Origin: Phytophthora hibernalis
Lineage: Eukaryota > Oomycota > Peronosporomycetes > Peronosporales > Peronosporaceae
Direction of reading: 5' to 3'
DNA length: 64,000 nt
Assembly: GCA_012656075.1 (NCBI GenBank)
Contig: JAAKBF010000339.1
Coordinates: forward strand, 310,001-374,000
Positions 21,289 to 33,098 of the stretch are shown here, one piece after another. Below the pieces are notes generated by a model. That model was not told the DNA's origin. It did not search any database and saw nothing but the letters and a program-made list of their open reading frames with translations. The translations under genes and the position numbers were made by a program. Each line of letters starts with the position of its first letter. Position 1 is the first letter of the stretch.

Positions 21289-22051
21289 GGCACTACGAGA
21301 ATTTTCGTGCCGAAGCCGAATACGAAGCGACACCTGCTGATGGCGCCGACCGTCGATACGGTCGAGAACGGGGTGGAGAACGTGGTAGTGCTGAACGTGG
21401 AAGGACGGCGCGAGAAGTTGCCCGCCCGTGAAGCGTTGGGCACGTGGATCCCCACTGACAAGGACATGCAAATTCTGTCAATGAACGGTGAATTGGAGAG
21501 AGCGAGTTGCGAAGAAAGACGACGCTGTACGCGTACAATTCTTCCAGACACGCGACGCATGGCTTCCAACCAAACGAGTTGATGATGGGGAGGAAGTTGC
21601 GGACACCGGCGGAGCTGCTGAGGAAGAGTCGGTTAGCGCACCCACGAAGATCGTTGCAGGACTACCACGAAGTGCTGATTCAGGATTTAAAGAAGGCTCG
21701 TGAGTTAGCTGCTATCTCACTGCAAAAGGAGCAAGCTCGTCAAGCAATGTACTACAATCATCGGAACGTACGGCAGCGGAGCGAGTTCCGATCAGGGCAG
21801 CTCGTCTAGCTGTACAGGCCCACCCGCGGATCTGGAATAACGAAGTTCGGGCATCGATGGCGTGGCCCTGGAAAGATCATTGAAGCCTCGGGCTACGACA
21901 ACTACTTGGTGCAGATGCTCGAGTCAGGAAAAGAGCTCATCACGCATTGCTCCTTCCTGCTCAGCTACTACTACCCATCGAATATGCTCGAGCAGATGGC
22001 CAAAGACATTGCGTTGGACTTGCGGGAGGGCGAGCGCGGCAGCAGACATTG
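21289..22051 (+). pseudogene. Gypsy pol deletion junction and integrase C-terminus
   Basis: The reading RHLLMAPTVDTVENGVENVV continues the region after the protease. At about 21485-21510 the sequence jumps directly to the integrase end: TTLYAYNSSRHATHGFQPNE and LMMGRKLRTPAELLRKSRLA (loss of about the whole RT, RNase H and integrase core). It then continues with EQARQAMYYNHRNVRQRSEF and, past a stop at 21808, WRGPGKIIEASGYDNYLVQM, the GPF/Y-like module. The deletion is at least 2 kb relative to a normal gypsy pol (inference from family layout). Confidence 0.7.
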
Positions 22052-23104
22052 ACTCAGAGGACGAAGACGAAGCAGGACCCGGAATAGAAGCAGACAGAGA
22101 TACTCGAAGGGCAACGAAAAGCGCAGCGGTGAGCGACGCAGCAGCGAGCGAGACAGGAATAGCCACGGGAGCGACAACAGAGGAAGCAGAGCAAGCAGAA
22201 GTCGGCCAGGCGGATCAGACACAAGTACAGCAGGACGCACGACAGCAAGGAGGAGATCGGCAACCGCAGCAAACACCGCCTGAACCAGTAGCACACGTGA
22301 GGATCGAGAGCAGAAGCAAAGATGCGAACCCCACCTTACAAACGACCGGAAGCAAGCGAGCCAGGCCAGCACCAGCGGACGCAAGTGACGCAGTGGCAGG
22401 ACGAACGCGTGCCAAGATCAGGCGAGCACCGTACAGCGTCCCCGGACGTGAAGCAGACAACGAAGAACGAGTCGAAAGCCTTGTACGAGCACGCACCAGA
22501 GAAACAGCACTTGCCACTGAAGACCGCGCGAATGCAGACCCAAGGGCAACGAGGGAAACAGGCAAGATTACAGCAGCAGGAAGACGCACCGACGGACAGC
22601 AAGCAGCAGAACAAGATGGCGACAACCGCGGACGAAGAAGACGGCAAGCACGCTGGCTCCGCAGTGTCGAGCGTTGCCCAGAAGGAAGTGCTGGTGCCGC
22701 AGTGGAAGCAGCGCGCGGAGTTGATCAAGAAGTGGATGAAGCAGGACGCGCAAGAGTACAGCAGCAAGGTCGGTCGAGTGAATCACCAAGGGCCGAGAGT
22801 GAAGAAGCGCGCGTGTACGTCTTCGCCGGGTGCGGACAGCCTCGCGAGTCGGCAGCCAAGACTCGAGCGGATACAGCCGGACGAGGGCATTGTCGAGCAT
22901 CTACGGCGGCGGTATCGGACACGCGTCGGTCGATACGGTCGCTTCCTTCATCCTCTTGCTCTTCACTGTGTTCACTGCGTACGCGTCCTTCTTGCCACAG
23001 CCGCTCATAATCTCGCTGATGGATCCAGAGTCGCTGGGGTTCTCCTGCGTGAGGTCCACCACCCACGCACTGTACTTCAAACTCTACCAAAGTTTACAGT
23101 GCTA
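22052..23104 (+). pseudogene. Low-complexity 3' region of the gypsy element
   Basis: Open in all three plus frames for long stretches (for example 22322-23173). The sequence is rich in Ala, Gln, Glu and Arg with no recognised domain. The position after the integrase suggests a C-terminal extension or an extra ORF of the element. On the minus strand near 22985-23090 a short VEFEVQCVGGG..RLWIHQRDYERLW reading looks protein-like; its strand and nature are undecided. Confidence 0.35.
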
Positions 23105-24392
23105 AAGGGTGATGGTCAACAATCGACGCTCGACGCTCGACGTTCGATATTCGTACTTAATATCGAACTTTAAGGAACGCATCACGGGGAACGTAAACAA
23201 GGTTATGGCGTCGGACAAGTACGCTCGGAAGACAGCCGGTCATCAGATGATGTGTGGACAAAGGTGAGTCGAATATCGCTTGAAGTTTGTGCAGTCGGCA
23301 AGAAGTATAGGAAGAACGTAAATCAGTCACGAATTAGCAACCAAGAGCTCAAGGCAAATCAACCCTCTTTGGACACTAAGTGTTTCCGTCGTCTGTTTCT
23401 GTGAAGTTCTATACGTTCTTCAGTAGATCCTCCGAGAGTCGCCGTGGTCTCAACCCCCCAAACCCGTGTCTGACAGAAAGGCAAGTTAAACTAAAGTCCC
23501 GCGAGGGCAGGAATAGCAATTCGTCGGCAACGACAACCGATGAATAGCTGCTCGTCGCCCAAGACGGTCAAGGAATAGCAGCTCGTCGATCCCGACAAAC
23601 AAGGCAAAGCAAAGGAACCCTCTAAGGCAAAACAAGAACAACTACACATACCTGCAGAAAACGTTAACGACGTTGCTACCGACTACAGTGCGCAAATTCA
23701 AGTTCGAGCGTGTGGCATCACGCCAAGAGGATATCAATAACTGCGGATTGTTCTGCGGAATTTTCTTCGAATGCCAAGTTTGTGGGGTTCTAATTCCGGA
23801 TCTTGGGCGCACTGTTCTCGGATATCTGCGCATCCGGTACGTATACAAGTCCTGCTGTCCCTGATCCTCGTGCGAAAGCAAAGGAACTGGGTTACTTAAA
23901 ATGTAGCTCGACAAACTTTAGCACGTCAAGTTCATAATACATTTTATCAGCATACCTCAAAAGCAACTACATGCACGAATCCATCACTTGCAACCACCAT
24001 GCTTAAGCGATCTCCCATTTCTCTACATATCCGACATTTTATGGAATCTCAGTGTAATATAACGGGCGTAGTTTGTATGGATTGTTCCCGTTTGTGAGTG
24101 GTTTATTCTGAACCAACTGGTTTGTATTGGATTGTAATCGTTTGTACCTTTTAGCACGACTACGTCCCGTTTGGTTGTACCTGTAACACGCGTCGTTTTG
24201 TATCCGTCTTACTCCAGACCAGATGCTCCAAGAACAACACTTCAAACAAGTCGTCTGGACGATCATGTTGGAGCAAAATCAAAATTAACTCCAGACTTTG
24301 AATAGCTCCAGAAACTACAGTTCTCTACAACCACCATTTGACGCAAAATAGCAGGTAATAAGTTAAACCATCTGATACTACAGTACTTCGTT
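23105..24392. other. No gene recognised; possible 3' end of the gypsy element
   Basis: Contains short ctcgtcg repeats (23515-23600) and a tandem tcgacgctcgacgctcgacg run at 23126-23145. The ORF 23673-23864 has a C-x-x-C pair (ECQVCG) but no further support. A matching LTR was not found. Confidence 0.4.
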
Positions 24393-24614
24393 TTGCTACC
24401 AGAGCACCCTGAGCTCGATGAAAAGCTGCTGAAAGACCTTCGGAAGCTGCAGTCACGAGTGCCCGAGGAAATTTGTCTCGACCAAGAAGAGAAAAGTACT
24501 CAGGCATCCATTACGAGCTACTTTCGGCCTCGCTATGGTAGTATCAAATACCGTCAAATTGGCTATCTGATATCAGCTTCGATAGGTATCAGATTTACTC
24601 CATACATTTACTAA
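24393..24614 (+). pseudogene. C-terminal fragment, possibly of a pogo/Tigger or hAT transposase
   Basis: A 73-residue frame with an acidic/leucine-rich helix (ELDEKLLKDLRKLQSR) and a tail STQASITSYFRP. Tails of the form (Q)xSIxxFF are common at the ends of pogo-type and hAT transposases. No catalytic residues are present. A pogo-like CAGTGAACC string at 24701 is in the wrong orientation to be its 3' end. Confidence 0.3.
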
Positions 24615-25010
24615 CTACCAAGTCGGTGGATCGATTTCGTATCAGATATACTAGTGTATCAGGTGTGTCAGATATCATTTAGGACAGGTTAATCTGTACA
24701 GTGAACCCTGCCAACTTAATACTTCCTCCGGGCGTGAATGATTGCCTGTAATGTTTTTTCTAGAGGCTTCAGCGGGACGTCTTGCCTTCATTTAGTCGGC
24801 GGCAGTGGGGGCGCTAATTCGGAACATAAATGGGTATTTTGCCTCGGATATTGTAGTTCTTAATCAGTCTTTTAGGCGCCAAAAATATATTTGAAAATGA
24901 TGAAGCTTTGGCCATAAGTTCGAGCGCAAGCCGTATCGATTCCACCAATCAGCGCGTGCCCAGCAAGGAAACATAAAAAATAGACCCTACAATCTGTTTT
25001 CCCGGGTTTT

Positions 25011-26273
25011 TCACAGACAATCATTCACGACCGGAGGAAATACGACCCAGGCCGCTCCAATCAGCCAAGCGCCATCTTGTATCTGCGTAGACGCACTTCC
25101 TATTAAGTATAACAGGGTGATTAGATAATAGAGGAGCACCTCAAACCACACCACTGTTTCTCCAAGAAGACCGATGCGGATCTCGGGTTTATTACCGCAG
25201 TACATGTCATAAGAAGACATGGATGCCTGATATGTTGTTTCAGGAGTGGTTGCGCGATCTTGACATGCATCATCAACGGCGAAATACAGTATTGCCCTCT
25301 TTCTCAACAATGTCAGCAGCTCAAGCCATGTCACTAGCATATCTCGTTTGCTACCGCTCAACGCTGGAATCAGATCGGCGTTTACAAGCGGCGTTATCGG
25401 CAGCTCCAGTATTAGCTGAAGATAGAGGAGGCGGGTGCATCTACAAATGGTAGCCGTACCCGTTAATCTAATTTGTAGATCAACTAACGGCAATGCGGGG
25501 ATGAAGGTGCTGGCACGATCTGTTCTCTAACTGCATTCTCCACATCTGACCGGGCATCAACACGCAAGCCCGAGCGCGAAAGAAGATGGCACGCTAAAGG
25601 GTTCGTAGTTGGTGCAAACGGAAAAGATGCGAATTCAAGACCACATGGCTCTCGATGAATTCGTAACACCGTGGAAAATGTTACGGCGCTGGTGTTGTCA
25701 AGGTGACGACCACGAGATCCTTGCCGATGCATAATCTTCCAGCGCGTTGGACAGTGCCTCCTCTGCTTGACGGAGCACCCTCGACAGTGTGCTTGGTGGA
25801 ACTTCAAAGACCATGCACAGGGTGCTGTCTTCCATAGAGCCGACGTAGAAGCAAAGGACGAGACCCAGGATCTGGTGATGGTAATACAGCTTGGGCGGCC
25901 GTCCGCGTCCGTTGTGGTTCGATATGTCGTAGAAGCGACTGAAGCGGCTCAGAAGCTAGTGGAACGCCGACCTGTGCACATGTACAAGTCAGACGCCGCA
26001 ATTCGAAGAGTAGAAACAGACAGAAGCGCACCTCGTCAAACTAGTCGTGTTTAGGAAGTCGAAGTCCTTGCCAAACTTGTAAAGCATCATCCCGGCTTCA
26101 TCACACGGCTGATCTAGACTCCGAGTCATCAAGTAGTGGCGACTGCGCATCGCGACCTTCCATGCCTCTTCCACGAGCAAGTTATACATTTCGCGACGAA
26201 CATCCCTCCGAGCCTGGTCGTGACCGAGGAAGGCCTCCGTCAGTATCATCACTGCATCCAAATTCTCCTCCAT
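25011..26273 (-). pseudogene. PIF/Harbinger-type (DDE_Tnp_4) transposase relic
   Basis: Read on the minus strand from 26273: VEEAWKVAMRSRHYLMTRSL and YKFGKDFDFLNTTSLTR (typical N-terminal region). Then in another frame LLSRFSRFYDISNHNGRGRP, LGLVLCFYVGSMEDSTLCMV and VPPSTLSRVLRQAEEALSNA (about 25960-25745). This is the helix-turn-helix-like region before the DDE domain. The catalytic part (25680-25000) is barely readable; the remaining 25011-25493 ORF is hydrophobic with no D-D-E block. Several shifts and stops show old decay. Confidence 0.65.
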
Positions 26274-26508
26274 CGCCGGGGCTGCTTGTCCTTAACGAGC
26301 GCGAAATCGAAAGCAGTAAAAACTCGAACGGGCGCATCATCAAGCGACGGGAGTCTGTCCGGTGCGAAGTGACGGGTCCATTTCCAAATGTCACCCATCT
26401 CCTATTTTGCAGCACCTGACTTGGGGAAGTATCAGTCGAACACATAAAGCAGTTGTACGGTATTTGCAGCGTAGCTTTCGAGCGATAAGTCAACATATTC
26501 TCTGAAAT

Positions 26509-26724
26509 TTATTCGCAGTTCGAAGAACTGTCGATAGGTAACTTTTCGGATGAGATCGAGTGACCTTCGTGCAACCTCTGCCATGCTACACAACCCAGGA
26601 TGAGATCGAGTAACATTAGAATGGTGTGGCATACACCGCTCAGGACAGATACGGTTACCGTCATCAGGAACCTGTTGACCACTTGGGGGTCCTGCTCGAA
26701 GATATCGCGAAACGCCATCTGCAA
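26509..26724 (-). pseudogene. Member A of a small repeated ORF family, unknown
   Basis: Starts MQMAFRDIFEQDPQVVNRFL. The start resembles member B at 28048-28317 (MQRTFRDDYEQDYLAVDQML), after which this copy diverges, probably by a frameshift. No known domain. Confidence 0.35.
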
Positions 26725-27016
26725 TTCATTCAGTGGCTACGAGGAATCAAGACCGACAAGGTACAGTCGGGCAATATCGAATGTCGAAACAGTGAGAAAG
26801 GATGTCCATAGCAGCCGGCCTTGAATTTGCACTGGCACTCGCACGCCAGGCGGTGTCAGCTACACGAACGCTCTCGGACACAATTGCGTTGCGGGCGCCA
26901 ACGTCCAACCCCACGAGCTGTCGACGGCGCGGGATGTAATGGGGCCACTTGACAGGGGGCGACCATTGTTCTCTGTGATGTGGTCCACACCATTGGTGTC
27001 CGTCACACGCGTGGTG

Positions 27017-27366
27017 TGTGACACGTCAAGGACTTAATTCGTATTTCAGTCGTACTTAAGTGGTACGTCAGTTGTATTAAAGCAGTACATCTAAATGGGT
27101 GGTCCCCATTAGAACAGATCAGATTAGACAGGGATTTAGTATGCAGATAGTTAGCAGTAGTTAGAACTACAACAGTGTTCTTAATATAAATCAGTTTAAC
27201 TCTAACCCGGAAGTTCGCAAGTCAATTGGTACTCGGTACCATATTGGACAGGAAGGCCATATTGGACAGGAAGGCCATTGCAAGCTTACAGCAGGAACGC
27301 TAGGCGTCTGTTGTGGTTAGCGCGGTAACGCTTCCCTAAAGCTAAGGTGCGTGTGACCCCGTCACA
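27017..27366. repeat. Possible solo LTR (350 bp)
   Basis: Begins TGTGAC and ends GTCACA, has no coding content, and contains an exact tandem pair of 18 bp (27241-27258 and 27259-27276, atattggacaggaaggcc). No target duplication was found, so the call is tentative. Confidence 0.25.
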
Positions 27367-28047
27367 CGGGAAATGCTACGGCTCACGTATACGCACCGCT
27401 CGCTGAGCGCCAACCGTTGCGGACGCCGATCAAAAGCGTCACCGTCTACCGCAACGGATACTCGACAAGCGGTGTGCAGATGCAGCTCCGCGACCAGCTG
27501 CTGGTAGTGTGCACTGTGCAGGGGGAACTGACTGGGTTTTTGTCGCGGTTTGTACCGGTGGAAGGACTGCACGAGTCCGTGGAGACCAGTGGCCACAGCA
27601 TGACGTAGTTCTGGCAAACCGCGTGTTTAATGGCCAGGATATCTTGCAAGAACGAGCTCAATGGCTACATTTTGCTGAGAAGCTATTATGTCGTTGGATA
27701 CCTTTGATCCGACTACGATCGCACGAATTTATTTATGTTTGTAGCCAGGGTCACGTTTTCCTGTAGTTCCTGATCAAGCGTACACAGGAGATCGACGACC
27801 TGAGCAACAAGCTACAGCAGTCGAGCGTAGGTGCCAACAACAGCACAAGATGCAAACATCCAAGCAAAGCACGCGCCAGAACGCCTTTGATACTGTATCG
27901 AACACGGTGGTTGTTACATCATGTAGCCTATATGTACTCGTGTAGGAGAATGACCGAAACGACCAGATCGTGCGACATTAACTTTAATTTTTGTTAAATG
28001 AAATATATGAGCCGGCATATGTAACGCGGTGCAGGTATTAGATCTTT
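27367..28047. other. No gene supported
   Basis: A plus-strand ORF at 27417-27608 begins with KSVTVYRNGYSTSGVQMQL, which faintly resembles the start of a doublecortin domain. It is too short to call. The rest is unremarkable. Confidence 0.35.
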
Positions 28048-28317
28048 TCAGCTGTCAGCTTGCACTACCTGGCAAATGGAGTCACTTAGGCTGCTTGTCA
28101 CATAGGTCAGCTCAGTCAGCTTGGTTGTAAGCTGGCAGGCTTTGTCCATGAACAGACGCGGCTTGGAGGGATTGCGGATTGGTACGATTGCATCATCGGG
28201 CGGGATGCCTGCTGTCTCGGCTATGATTCCAAAAATGGATGCTGTTATCAGCATCTGGTCTACAGCCAAGTAATCTTGCTCATAGTCGTCACGGAATGTC
28301 CTCTGCATGGTGGGCAA
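28048..28317 (-). CDS. Member B of a small repeated ORF family, unknown
   Basis: An 89-residue reading starting MPTMQRTFRDDYEQDYLAVD. A middle FGIIAETAGIPPDDAIVPI is followed by KACQLTTKLTELTYV. It is the best preserved of three related copies. The same middle (FGVTAATPGIPPDGATVTI) recurs in member C near 29450 and the same start in member A. The protein is acidic, without a signal peptide or membrane segment. It could be one exon of a larger gene or part of a transposon. Confidence 0.4.
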   Translation of the reverse strand: MPTMQRTFRDDYEQDYLAVDQMLITASIFGIIAETAGIPPDDAIVPIRNPSKPRLFMDKACQLTTKLTELTYVTSSLSDSICQVVQADS

Positions 28318-29299
28318 AGGTTCCGGAGCTTGGCCGTCGACAAGATGAAGGCGAACAAGCCCCCCTGTTTTGACGACATGCGTGGATGCTCAAACCACCC
28401 GAGGTTTAATTTGGATCCGTGCTCGAGATACTTCCAGACTAGCCGCGTTAGCTCGAATATAACACTGCAAATTTTCGACTGTCGAAATCGTTTGTTGATT
28501 CTCGATTTGCTCGGCTCAAATCATTCTTAGGCGGGTCAGAGGAGACACGTACGGAGCGCTTGCAATTTTGGACCCAGCGGCATTATTGTGGGGACTCGTT
28601 TTAGCAACAGGTGTCGCATTGGGAGCTGGCACAGGCATACCAGGGGTGTCGTTGTTGTCGTTTTCCTTCATTAAACTTTCACCGACTTGGCCAGGCGATA
28701 TGTGGCTAAAACCCCACGCCGTGTTTTGTCCCACCGCGTTTCCGCCAATCTCAGGATCATGACCCGGTTCAGGGGGTAATCAAGAGAGGTGTCGAGAAGC
28801 CCTTCCCCTTTATCCGCGACCTTCATACTCGCCGCACCTTCTCCAGGAGAACATGGCCACCTCTCCCGCTGGTGGAGCAGCTGTTCTCGAGCCCCGTGGC
28901 AACATCAACTTGACCGTCCGTACAGCGCTACTTCTTTACGTGTCATGGGGGTTGCTGGGATTTGATTGTCGGTTCAGATCCCCGTTTCACCAGGCGCCAT
29001 GGTTACTTTTTCTCCGGGAGGCAAATCGATGAATGAATCGGAGAAGTTGAAGCACATTAAGTATGTAAATGACCGGAACGGGATCGGAAAGTTCGCGTAG
29101 TTCGCATTAGAAAACGGTTTGATGGGTCTCCACTGAGACTTCGCGTTGATGTATCTAACGATCGCTTTAATAAACGAAATTGACGAGAAGAGAAACACGT
29201 TTACGTTATGTAACGCTACCGCTTGTAACGACCTTGTCGCCGACGCACTAGAAGGCTTAAAATCGGCATAAAATCTGCATTTTCGCGATCTCAAGAGCG
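28318..29299. other. No gene recognised
   Basis: Minus-strand ORFs 28516-28734 and 28974-29294 are open but lack domains, signal peptides or neighbours that would support them. Confidence 0.35.
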
Positions 29300-29500
29300 A
29301 TTATAATTGCATTTCTTCGAACGCCTCGTCAGCAAGACGAGTTGTAATATGGCACGGCTCGTCACTCATGAGATGAATAGCCGCAGGTCGCAAAATCGTC
29401 ACTGTTGCACCGTCGGGCGGGATACCCGGGGTGGCCGCGGTGACACCAAAGATGGTGCAATTCTGCGACCGAAGTAATCGCCTGAATGCCCTCCATTGTT
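29300..29500 (-). pseudogene. Member C of a small repeated ORF family, unknown
   Basis: Minus-strand readings MEGIQAITSVAE and, one frame over, FGVTAATPGIPPDGATVTIL followed by MSDEPCHITTRLADEAFEEM, ending at a stop near 29300. They align with the middle and end of member B. One frameshift is needed. Confidence 0.4.
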
Positions 29501-29587
29501 GCTCCTTGTAACTTGTGTCGTAAAAGTTTGATCAAGAATGGCGTAGAATTGGGCGATATCGCCCACAGTCAGGAACTAAGATTGAAA

Positions 29588-30142
29588 GGTACAGATATTC
29601 TAAAGACATATCCGAGAGCACCAAGAGACATCCTTAGTTACTTAGCATCTCAAACACAATTTTTCGTACGAACAACGACCTAAACACTTTATATTCCAGT
29701 AAAGCCGTTCAGTATCGTTCATGGGTGAAAATAGCAATCAATTTTCTTCGAATCATCTATTCTACGAAAGTACCGGACCGGCATTCTTAACTTACGCAAC
29801 CCTTTGATTGCTGCAATAGGATAATATCTCCACCTTCTCGACTTTATGGCGCTGCAACAAACAAAGATTATTTGAAATAGATATCCGAATCAAAAAAACC
29901 GAGAGCGCCTAGTGACATCCTAAATCACTTACTATCACAAAAAACATACTGCCGTTTCATATGAGCAAGGCCATAAACTGTTTAAGGTGTAGTGAAAGCC
30001 TTGTAATGTCGTTAATGGGTGAAATAATCGAGGGATTTCGTAATGGAAATGATCGAGGGATTTCGTAATGGGTGAAATGATCGAGGATCTCCCTCGAAAC
30101 ATCTATTCTGCGAAAGGACCAGACCGGGATTCTTAACGCCAC
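29588..30142. repeat. Degenerate direct duplication, about 290-bp and 350-bp offset
   Basis: Segment 29590-29660 (ccgagagcaccaagagacatcc) resembles 29880-29945 (ccgagagcgcctagtgacatcc). Segment 29720-29795 (atgggtgaaaatag...ggcattcttaac) resembles 30068-30140 (atgggtgaaatgat...gggattcttaac). Inside the second copy a 25-29 bp unit, gaaatRatcgagggatttcg, is repeated three times (30020-30085). Confidence 0.5.
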
Positions 30143-30815
30143 ACGGGTAGTAGCCGGCAGTCATTCCTAAATATTCCGCGACAAGACCATTGTCCGTCAA
30201 GCTTCCACGGATCTACCAATCCAGACTTCTCACACCACACACCAGAGACTGCTGTTTTGCCGACTCGGGTCCAGCTACGTATTACCAGGATAAGATCCTC
30301 CTAGCTGAAGTCCTCGCATTAAGTCCGACAGACTCGCAAGAGACAGATTCCATCGGCATCTGGTGATCACTAGGCCTCTGATTGTGGCTCTAGCGTAGCG
30401 CGTGATTCCAAGATTGGTGCTAAGGTTGAATGGGAACAGAGAAGCGAAACCACGACGACACGAATTGTGCTTGGTGCGAAAAACTGTCAATTTGAGGAGC
30501 TGTACTGTAAGACGTGCTTTGGGAAAAGAGGTGATTTCTCAATATTTTAATGTTTGACCCGACCAAAGGCGACAAAGCTCGCTTGGATCTCGAGACTGTA
30601 ATTTCGAAGAGCCTACGGATTAACGAGGTACAGAAGAGAATGGTTCTGGCGTCCGTCGTCGAAGAAGCTGCACCTGTTTCAACTATACGAGACCAAGTTT
30701 CTATCAAATTGAAGGAGGCAAAAATTTGTTGGACCGCGATTTAGCTCGATCGTTGAAGCTTAGAAACCCAAAGAAACCCCGCGTTTAATGTTTTCGTGAG
30801 ATCGTAACGCAAAAC
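30143..30815. other. No gene supported
   Basis: The small plus-strand ORF at 30550-30744 reads an ordinary-looking helix but has no known domain. It may be upstream debris of the Helitron fragment that follows. Confidence 0.35.
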
Positions 30816-31706
30816 ACAGAGGCGCCGTTTGGAGACATCGAGCCCACGAATCGGAAGAGCAAAAGACAGATCGACTTCGAAAAGCCCGTGAATACAAGCA
30901 GCGCGCTTGTGCGATGCAGTTACTAGGGGTACGCTTCTGCAACCTATATCCGAGAAGTCCAGCGAGAGACCTTGCAACGACTAGGCCTTTCACTTGAGGC
31001 TGTGCGCTTAGACGAATGTATTTGCGCTGTTTGCGATCGATGGGTACTAAGGCATAGCTGTGAAATTGTATGTATAAGGGACGACAAAATATTTGCCAAT
31101 ATGCGCTTGCTCCTGGACCCAACGCAATTGAAATTACCACAGGTCATTTTGAAACATTATGACTGCAAAAGTATGGACCCCGTTTTCGTGGAATGATGTT
31201 GTCTTCAAAAGGGGTAATTGCATGTGGCGAAGGTACAAACACGCGTATCCGCATCTGCAGCGAGTGTTTCACATCGCTTCGTCAAGGTGTTCTGCCAACG
31301 TTCTCGATTAGAAACGGATTTTTGGTGTATTACCACATGATTTGCTTGATTCGACAATAGTGGACCGCTTGATGACTCAACTTGTGACAGTTGTAGCTAT
31401 AACTCGGGTTATGCGCGGAGGGGTGCATCGCTCTATACGCTCACACTGTTTGGTATTCGACGCGACTCCTGGTCCTCCGGCTTTACTACTTCCTAGAACA
31501 CTGGATAAATGCTGTACTCGCTGGATCTCTTACGGAGGCTGCTGCCCATGACGCTGAAGATGATGACGGCGCCTGGCCCCGCTATTAGTGCTGCTGACGC
31601 TGTTGTGGATGTGGCCGTAGTTGAGCGGGATGCTGCTCATGACGCGGAAGCTGCTGACGTCGGCTGGACGGCGCTTCTCGTGCTGGTTTTGCATGTGTGT
31701 GTGTAG
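30816..31706 (+). pseudogene. Helitron-associated DUF6570-type fragment
   Basis: A charged helix (KTDRLRKAREYKQRACAMQ) leads to DECICAVCDRWVLRHSCEIV (a Cys pair as in DUF6570) and ANMRLLLDPTQLKLPQVIL. After a gap follow VDRLMTQLVTVVAITRVMRG and HRSIRSHCLVFDATPGPPAL. These are blocks of the domain that precedes the Rep region in many oomycete and animal Helitrons. Rep and helicase are absent here. Frameshifts occur near 30930, 31200-31340 and 31540. An isolated relic of a different Helitron family member than the one at 53.5-59.2 kb. Confidence 0.6.
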
Positions 31707-31843
31707 AACGATAGCTTGGCGTTCTCTTTGTTACTGTTAATAAACGTATTTTGCTCATACTGCACTACGTAGTCACTTTTTGCGTGGAAGCAGAATGCAG
31801 TGATCGAAATCTGTGGGCGAACTTCGATATAGTAGGCATGATT

Positions 31844-32531
31844 CTAAGCTGCCAAGTTGCACAGAATGAGTAAAGCGATGAAAATTACTCGAGACGCCGT
31901 CACGCGCAGAACTGAAGTCGAGGACAACAATTCTGTAGTTGTGTTTGCTGTGCTGCTTGATGAAGCGGAGGTCGAAGCAGACGCGACATTTGATCCGTCG
32001 ACCAGGAAGAGTTTTCCGCTGTGCGTCTCCATAGTGAAGCACTCGTTAGTGTTAACTTTTTCTTCAGGGACAGGCTCGATGACGTTAGTCCATTCTCCAC
32101 TCTCGCATGTTTGATTTCGACTCTGATTGTTACTCCACCACTTGGGCCAATGGTGACTTCCAGATCGTAGTGGAGACTGTTGTGGCACCGCCCATCGGCT
32201 CGGAATATATCGGTCACTGTAAGTTTCTCGCAATTGGCGCCTTTGTAGTGTTCGAGCAGCACGTAGAAAGTGTCTCCGTATGCGAACTTGAGGTATTCAG
32301 CTTGACTGTAGCCGCCGAATTCGTACTGCGAGCTGTTCCCATTCGCTCCAAATTCCTCGTTACACGGAGTCTCGGTCATACAAGGAGGTAACACAACTGT
32401 TGAAAACATTGCCGTGGTTCTTGTTGTGCAGCTGGGGCTTTCGTTTATCTCGTAGGCGCGAACGGGAGTGTCGGAGGCGAAAACTGGTGCCAGGAGGACA
32501 AGAAAAAGGAAACCTTTGTTAACAGCTTCAT
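31844..32531 (-). CDS. Secreted, Ser/Thr-rich, probably GPI-anchored protein, paralogue 1 (frameshifted)
   Basis: ATG at 32531 gives MKLLTKV and then, one base out of frame, FLFLVLLAPVFAS, a good signal peptide. The mature part contains paired Cys, GYSQAEYLKFAYGDTFYVLL and IFRADGRCHNSLHYDLEV. After a second shift near 32110, CESGEWTNVIEPVPEEKVN leads to a Ser/Ala/Thr-rich stretch and a hydrophobic tail (ASRVIFIALLILCNLAA) at the stop. The layout signal peptide, Cys-rich body, Ser/Thr linker, hydrophobic C-terminus fits a GPI-anchored surface protein. Its neighbour at 33099-33851 has the same layout and the shared F-x-A-D-G-x-C-H motif. Function unknown. Two single-base shifts look like sequencing indels. 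Confidence 0.55.
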
Positions 32532-33098
32532 GGGGTTGCGAAGAGATACGAAAAGCTGAATCGAACTCGAAGTCGAATAGAAAATGAATGAAGCAAATGT
32601 ATGAGATGACTAAAACGGCAAAATGGTCAGCGACAATGTCGTTGAAAGATGGAGCTGATCTCACCCCGATTCCATTTCTGGCAAGCGCATCGCTAAATAC
32701 AACATCATGCATCCCGACAAAATAATTTTAAGGGAGAGATATGCAGACAAGAACTTACTTCAAGTATTAATATATTTCTACAGTAGTACTAAATATTTTG
32801 AAGTCGGCGTGCTCCTCGTGATGGTTGAGAATTTGTAAAGCCTCACATCTAACAATTTCGGCACAAAATGCCCCCGACTGAAGTCAGAAAACTACGTTAC
32901 CAATAAGTTGATGGTGAACATGAACCATCATCAATTGCACATAGGATAATGTTGAGGTTTTCAGAACTGGTATTAATAATTCAAAAGCGATAAAGCTGAG
33001 TACTTCCATGAGTTTGAGTAGAGCGGACTATTTTAGAGAATAATTATGATAGTATTCGATTCCTCCTTTAAGGGGCCATGGTTCCTAGCAAGACCATA
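32532..33098. other. Intergenic between the two secreted paralogues
   Basis: AT-rich with no further gene. A minus-strand in-frame extension to 32712 exists upstream of paralogue 1 but lacks signal-peptide character, so the ATG at 32531 was preferred. Confidence 0.5.

Noticed and set aside
24701..24730. CAGTGAACCCTGCC preceded by TA, like a pogo/Tigger left end
   Set aside because: No inverted partner found downstream to 25 kb, and orientation does not fit the fragment at 24393-24614.
27417..27608. Doublecortin-like VTVYRNG start
   Set aside because: Only about 15 residues resemble the domain and no second conserved block follows.
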